DNA of 9,679 bases from Actinomycetes bacterium (GTDB lineage Bacteria > Actinomycetota > CALGFH01): positions 1 through 9,679 of the forward strand of contig JASLIH010000551.1 of NCBI GenBank assembly GCA_030152105.1, written 5' to 3'. Positions 6,067 to 9,679 of the stretch are shown one piece after another. Made by a program: the position numbers and the translations under genes. The notes beneath the pieces were generated by a model. It ran no database searches. It had not been told where the DNA came from and saw nothing but the letters and a program-made list of their open reading frames with translations. How positions within the stretch are numbered: position 1 is the first letter of the stretch; every line of letters begins with the position of its first letter.

Positions 6067-9000
6067 GTGTTCCTGAAGTCGCTGACCCTGCGCGGGTTCA
6101 AGTCGTTCGCCGAGAAGACCACCCTGGACTTCGAGCCGGGGATAACGGTCATCGTCGGCCCCAACGGCTCCGGCAAGTCCAATGTGGTCGACGCCATCGC
6201 CTGGGTGCTCGGCGAGCAGGGGCCGAAGTCGCTGCGCGGCGGCAAGATGCAGGACGTCATCTTCGCCGGCACGGGCAGCCGCGGCGCCCTGGGCCGGGCC
6301 GAGGTCGCCCTCACCATCGACAACACGGCCGGGCTGCTGCCCATCGAGTACACCGAGGTGACGGTCACCAGGCTGCTGTACCGCTCCGGGGAGAGCGAGT
6401 ACGCGATCAACGGCACCCCCTGCCGGCTGCTCGACATCCAGGAGCTGCTGTCGGACACCGGCGTCGGCCGCGAGCTCCACACCGTGCTCGGGCAGAACCG
6501 CCTCGAGGACGTCCTCCAGGGCCGCCCCGAGGACCGCCGGGCGGCCATCGAGGAGGCGGCGGGCGTCTACAAGCACCGCCGCCGCAAGGAGAAGGCGCTG
6601 CGCAAGCTGGCCGGTATGGAGCAGCACCTGGTCAGGCTGTCCGACCTGGTCGGGGAGCTACGACGCCAGCTCAAGCCGCTCCAGCAGCAGGCCGAGACCG
6701 CCGCCCGGGCGGCCGAGGTCGCGGCCGAGCTGCGCGAGGTCCGGCTGACCCTGCGGGCCAGGGAGCTGGCCACCCTGCGCCAGCGGTCGGCCTCCCTCGA
6801 CGCCGAGGAGGCCGCCTTCGCCACCCGCCTGGCCGAGCTGGAACAGCGCCACGACGCCGACGAGACCCGCGAACGGGCCCTCCAGACCGAGCTGGCCGAG
6901 CTGGAGCCGCTGGCCGGCCGGGCCGGAGAGGCCGTGTACCGCCTGGCCACCGTCCGCGAGCGCCTGCGGGGAACGGTCGCCCTGGCCGAGGCCCGGGCCC
7001 GCCACCTGGCCGAGGCCCTGGCCGAGGAGTCCGACGGCCGTTCCGTCGCCGACCTGGAGCGGGAGGCGGCCGAGGTCGCCGAGGAGCTGAGCCGGGTCGA
7101 GGACGACCTGGCCGCCACCACGGCCACGGCCGACGAGGCCGCCGTCCACCGGAACCAGGCCAGGGCCGCCCTGGCCGCCTTCGACCAGGCCACCGCCAGG
7201 GCCGACCGCGACCGGGCCGCCGTCCACAAGCGCGAGGTCCGCCTGGCCAGCGAGGTCACCGGCCTGGAGCGGACGATCGAGCAGATGGAGGCCGAGACCG
7301 GGCGACTGCGCGACCAGGCGGCCACCCTCGAGACCCGCCGCCGCGAGCAGCGCGCCCAGGTCGACCAGTTCCGGGCCGAGCGGGCCGAGCTGGCCACCCA
7401 GCAGACGGCCCGGGACACCGACCGGCGCGCCGCCGACCAGCAACGCGACCAGCTGGCCGCCGCCGCCCGCCACGTGGCCGCCACCGAACGCCGGGTCGAG
7501 GCCGAGCGGGCCGCCGCCCGAGCCCGCCGCGAAGCGGTCGAGGCCACCGCCCGCGCCGCCGGCGGCGACGCCCTCGCCTTCCTCGAGGGCGCCGGCCGCG
7601 ACGGCGTCCTCGGCCCCCTCGCCCCCGCCCTCTCGGTCACCCCCGGCTACGAAGCCGCCGTCGCCGCCGCCCTCGGCCCCGACGCCGACGCCATCGTCGT
7701 CGCCGGCCCCACCGTCGCCACCACCAGCGCCCACCTCCTCCGCGACGCCGGCAGCGGCCGCGCCATCCTCCTCCACCCCCGGGGGCCGGACCCGCGCTGG
7801 GACGCCCCGCCCACCCCGGGTGCGGGCCCCCGAACCGGGAGGGTAGCCGACCCGGGCAATGGGGAGGCCGCGGTTTCCACAGGGGAGCCGTTGCTGCTGG
7901 ATCGGGTGGCCACCGCAGGGTTTGCCGGGGACGTTGCCCGGGGGTTGCTGGCCGGGGTGCTGGTTGCCGACGACCTGGACCAGGCGCGGGAGCTGCTGGA
8001 GCGGTACCCGGACCGGCGGGTGGTCACCCTGGCCGGGGAGCTGCTGGCCGCGGGGCGGGTCGAGGGCGGGGTGGTGCCTGAGGCCAGTGGGCTGGCCGCA
8101 CGGCGGGCCGCCGACGAGGCCGCCGAGGCGGAGGCGGCCGCGACCGCGACCCTGGAGCGGGTCGGGGCCGAGCTGCGGGCCGCCCAGCAGGAGCTGGAGG
8201 CCGCCGAGGGACGGGCGGCCGAGGCCAACCGGGCCCTGCGTGACGCCCAGGCGGCCGTCCGGCGCCTCGACGACCGGGCCACCATGGTCGGCAAGGAGCT
8301 GCGCGCCCTTGACGGGGAGGCGGCCACCGCCGCCGAGCGACTGCACGAGCTCGACACCGGCCGGGAGCGGACCGTCACCCGGCTGGCCACCGCCCGGACC
8401 GACCTGGCCGCCGCGCCCCAGCAGGGCGTGCTCGCCGGGACCGGGGCCGAGCGGGACGCCGAGCTGCTGGCCGGAGGGCGCGAGCCCCTGGCCGACGCCC
8501 TCGACCGGGCCGAGCAGGCCGCCACCGCCGCCCGGGTGGCCGGCGCGGCCGTCGGCGAGCGGCGCCGGCTGCTGGACGAGCGCCTGACCGAGCTGCGCAC
8601 CCAGGCCGCCGCCGAGGTCGAGGCGTCCGAGCACCGGGCCCGGGCCCGCGCGGCCCGCCTGGACGGCGCCCGCCGGGCCGGGCTGGCCGCCACCGCCGGC
8701 GCCGCCGCCCTGGCCAGGCTGGAGCGGTCCCTGGCCGCGGCCACCGCCGAGCGCGACCGCCTGGCCGCGACCCTCCAGGCGGGCCGCGAGGGCCTGGCCG
8801 GGGCCGCGGCCAGCCGCCGCGAGGCCGCCGCCGCCCTCGACGAGCACCACGCCGTGGCCCGCGCCTCCGACGAGGCCCGGGTCGAGGCCCGCCTGCGGGC
8901 CGAGGAGCTGGGCAAGCGCATCGTCGAGGAGTTCGCCATCGACCCCGACGAGGCCATGGCCGAGTACCTGCCCGGCGAGGCCCGCCTGGCCGAGCTGCCC

Positions 9001-9679
9001 GAGGCCGACCCCCGCCGCCAGCCCTCGACCGAGCTGCGCCGGGTCGCCACCGCCCTCGACCGCCGCCTCACCCTGCTGGGCCGGGTCAACCCGCTCGCCC
9101 TCGAGGAGTTCAAGGCCCTTGAGGAGCGCTACACCTTCCTGTCCGGCCAGCTCCAGGACCTCAAGGAGAGCCGCCGGGACCTGCTCAAGGTGGTCAGGGC
9201 GGTCGACGAGCGGGTCCGGGAGGTGTTCGGCCAGGCCTTCGAGGACGTGGCCCGCGAGTTCGAGCGCACCTTCGGCCTGCTGTTCCCCGGCGGCGACGGC
9301 CGCCTGGTCCTCACCGAGCCCGACGACCTGTTGGCCAGCGGGGTCGAGATCGAGGCCCGCCCGCCCGGCAAGAAGGTCCGGCGCCTGTCGCTGCTGTCGG
9401 GGGGCGAGCGCAGCCTGGTCGCGCTGGCCTTCTACTTCGCCATCTTCCGGGCCCGCCCCAGCCCCTTCTACGTCCTCGACGAGGTCGAGGCCGCCCTCGA
9501 CGACGTCAACCTGCACCGCTTCCTCGACCTGCTCGACGACGCCCGCGAGCACGCCCAGCTCCTGGTCGTCAGCCACCAGCGCCGCACCATGGAGGCGGCC
9601 GACGCCCTCTACGGCGTCTCCATGCAGGCCGAGGGCGTGAGCAAGGTGGTGAGCCGGCGGCTACGCTCTGGCAAGCTCG
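6067..9679 (+). CDS. smc: Chromosome segregation protein SMC, 3' end beyond window
   Basis: SMC is the ATPase of the bacterial condensin (Smc-ScpAB) that organises and segregates the chromosome. About 1204 codons are visible with no stop; the last residues (DALYGVSMQAEGVSKVV) are near the family C-terminus, so little is missing. The N-terminal head has Walker A GPNGSGKS (31-38) and a Q-loop-region LGQNRLEDVL with Q143. Ala/Arg/Glu-rich coiled-coil arms flank the hinge (about 499-675, GRDGVLGPL to VVPEASG). The C-terminal head has signature LSGGERS (1110-1116), Walker B FYVLDE (D1138, catalytic E1139) and D-loop ALDD. GTG 6067 gives the canonical VFLKSLTLRGFKSFA start; GTG 6052 adds five residues, just after an in-frame TAG at 6046. 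The RBS is weak for both. Residues about 572-616, in the hinge, are Pro/Gly-rich with unusual codons. Confidence 0.96.
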   Translation, partial: MFLKSLTLRGFKSFAEKTTLDFEPGITVIVGPNGSGKSNVVDAIAWVLGEQGPKSLRGGKMQDVIFAGTGSRGALGRAEVALTIDNTAGLLPIEYTEVTVTRLLYRSGESEYAINGTPCRLLDIQELLSDTGVGRELHTVLGQNRLEDVLQGRPEDRRAAIEEAAGVYKHRRRKEKALRKLAGMEQHLVRLSDLVGELRRQLKPLQQQAETAARAAEVAAELREVRLTLRARELATLRQRSASLDAEEAAFATRLAELEQRHDADETRERALQTELAELEPLAGRAGEAVYRLATVRERLRGTVALAEARARHLAEALAEESDGRSVADLEREAAEVAEELSRVEDDLAATTATADEAAVHRNQARAALAAFDQATARADRDRAAVHKREVRLASEVTGLERTIEQMEAETGRLRDQAATLETRRREQRAQVDQFRAERAELATQQTARDTDRRAADQQRDQLAAAARHVAATERRVEAERAAARARREAVEATARAAGGDALAFLEGAGRDGVLGPLAPALSVTPGYEAAVAAALGPDADAIVVAGPTVATTSAHLLRDAGSGRAILLHPRGPDPRWDAPPTPGAGPRTGRVADPGNGEAAVSTGEPLLLDRVATAGFAGDVARGLLAGVLVADDLDQARELLERYPDRRVVTLAGELLAAGRVEGGVVPEASGLAARRAADEAAEAEAAATATLERVGAELRAAQQELEAAEGRAAEANRALRDAQAAVRRLDDRATMVGKELRALDGEAATAAERLHELDTGRERTVTRLATARTDLAAAPQQGVLAGTGAERDAELLAGGREPLADALDRAEQAATAARVAGAAVGERRRLLDERLTELRTQAAAEVEASEHRARARAARLDGARRAGLAATAGAAALARLERSLAAATAERDRLAATLQAGREGLAGAAASRREAAAALDEHHAVARASDEARVEARLRAEELGKRIVEEFAIDPDEAMAEYLPGEARLAELPEADPRRQPSTELRRVATALDRRLTLLGRVNPLALEEFKALEERYTFLSGQLQDLKESRRDLLKVVRAVDERVREVFGQAFEDVAREFERTFGLLFPGGDGRLVLTEPDDLLASGVEIEARPPGKKVRRLSLLSGGERSLVALAFYFAIFRARPSPFYVLDEVEAALDDVNLHRFLDLLDDAREHAQLLVVSHQRRTMEAADALYGVSMQAEGVSKVVSRRLRSGKL

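Noticed and set aside
6658..9576. A 972-codon open frame on the minus strand opposite smc.
   Set aside because: It is low-complexity Gly/Leu/Ala sequence antisense to the SMC arms and head, shows no family motifs, and is expected from the G/C-ending codons of a very GC-rich gene.

Overview
The window is very GC-rich, uses GTG starts freely, and strongly prefers codons ending in G or C. Its gene order is the conserved actinobacterial block rsmD-coaD-DUF177/yceD-rpmF-rnc-mutM-acyP-smc. That order, together with the protein motifs, points to the chromosome of a high-GC Gram-positive actinobacterium. The actinobacterial class cannot be fixed from the sequence. I see no mobile element, CRISPR array, tRNA or rRNA. 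All supported genes lie on the + strand.

Layout. Positions 1-462 hold the 3' part of rsmD (16S rRNA methyltransferase), followed by coaD (CoA biosynthesis). A promoter-like site and a short hairpin leader come next. A tightly overlapped run follows: DUF177/YceD, rpmF (L32), rnc (RNase III), and a first Fpg/Nei-type DNA glycosylase joined to rnc by a TAGTG stop/start overlap. After a gap of about 105 bp with its own -10-like site and a strong RBS comes a second Fpg/MutM homologue. It overlaps a lipoprotein L,D-transpeptidase by 13 nt, which overlaps acylphosphatase by 4 nt (ATGA).

From 5454 to 6066 the coding density breaks. The best promoter in the window (TTGGCG, 17 bp, TATAGT) drives a leader of about 220 nt with several alternative hairpins. 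One of these covers the ribosome binding site of a 61-residue coiled-coil protein, whose gene ends in a 10-bp GC hairpin. A last extended -10 site precedes smc, which runs off the right edge a few residues short of its expected C-terminus.

The genes cover ribosome maturation (RsmD, YceD, L32, RNase III), oxidative DNA repair (two Fpg/Nei proteins), envelope cross-linking (L,D-transpeptidase), small housekeeping enzymes (CoaD, AcyP) and chromosome organisation (SMC). The least ordinary parts are: the second MutM homologue, which keeps the catalytic N-terminus and zinc finger but has lost several normally invariant DNA-contact residues; the structured leader plus coiled-coil mini-protein just upstream of smc; and a proline/glycine-rich stretch with aberrant codon use inside the SMC hinge.
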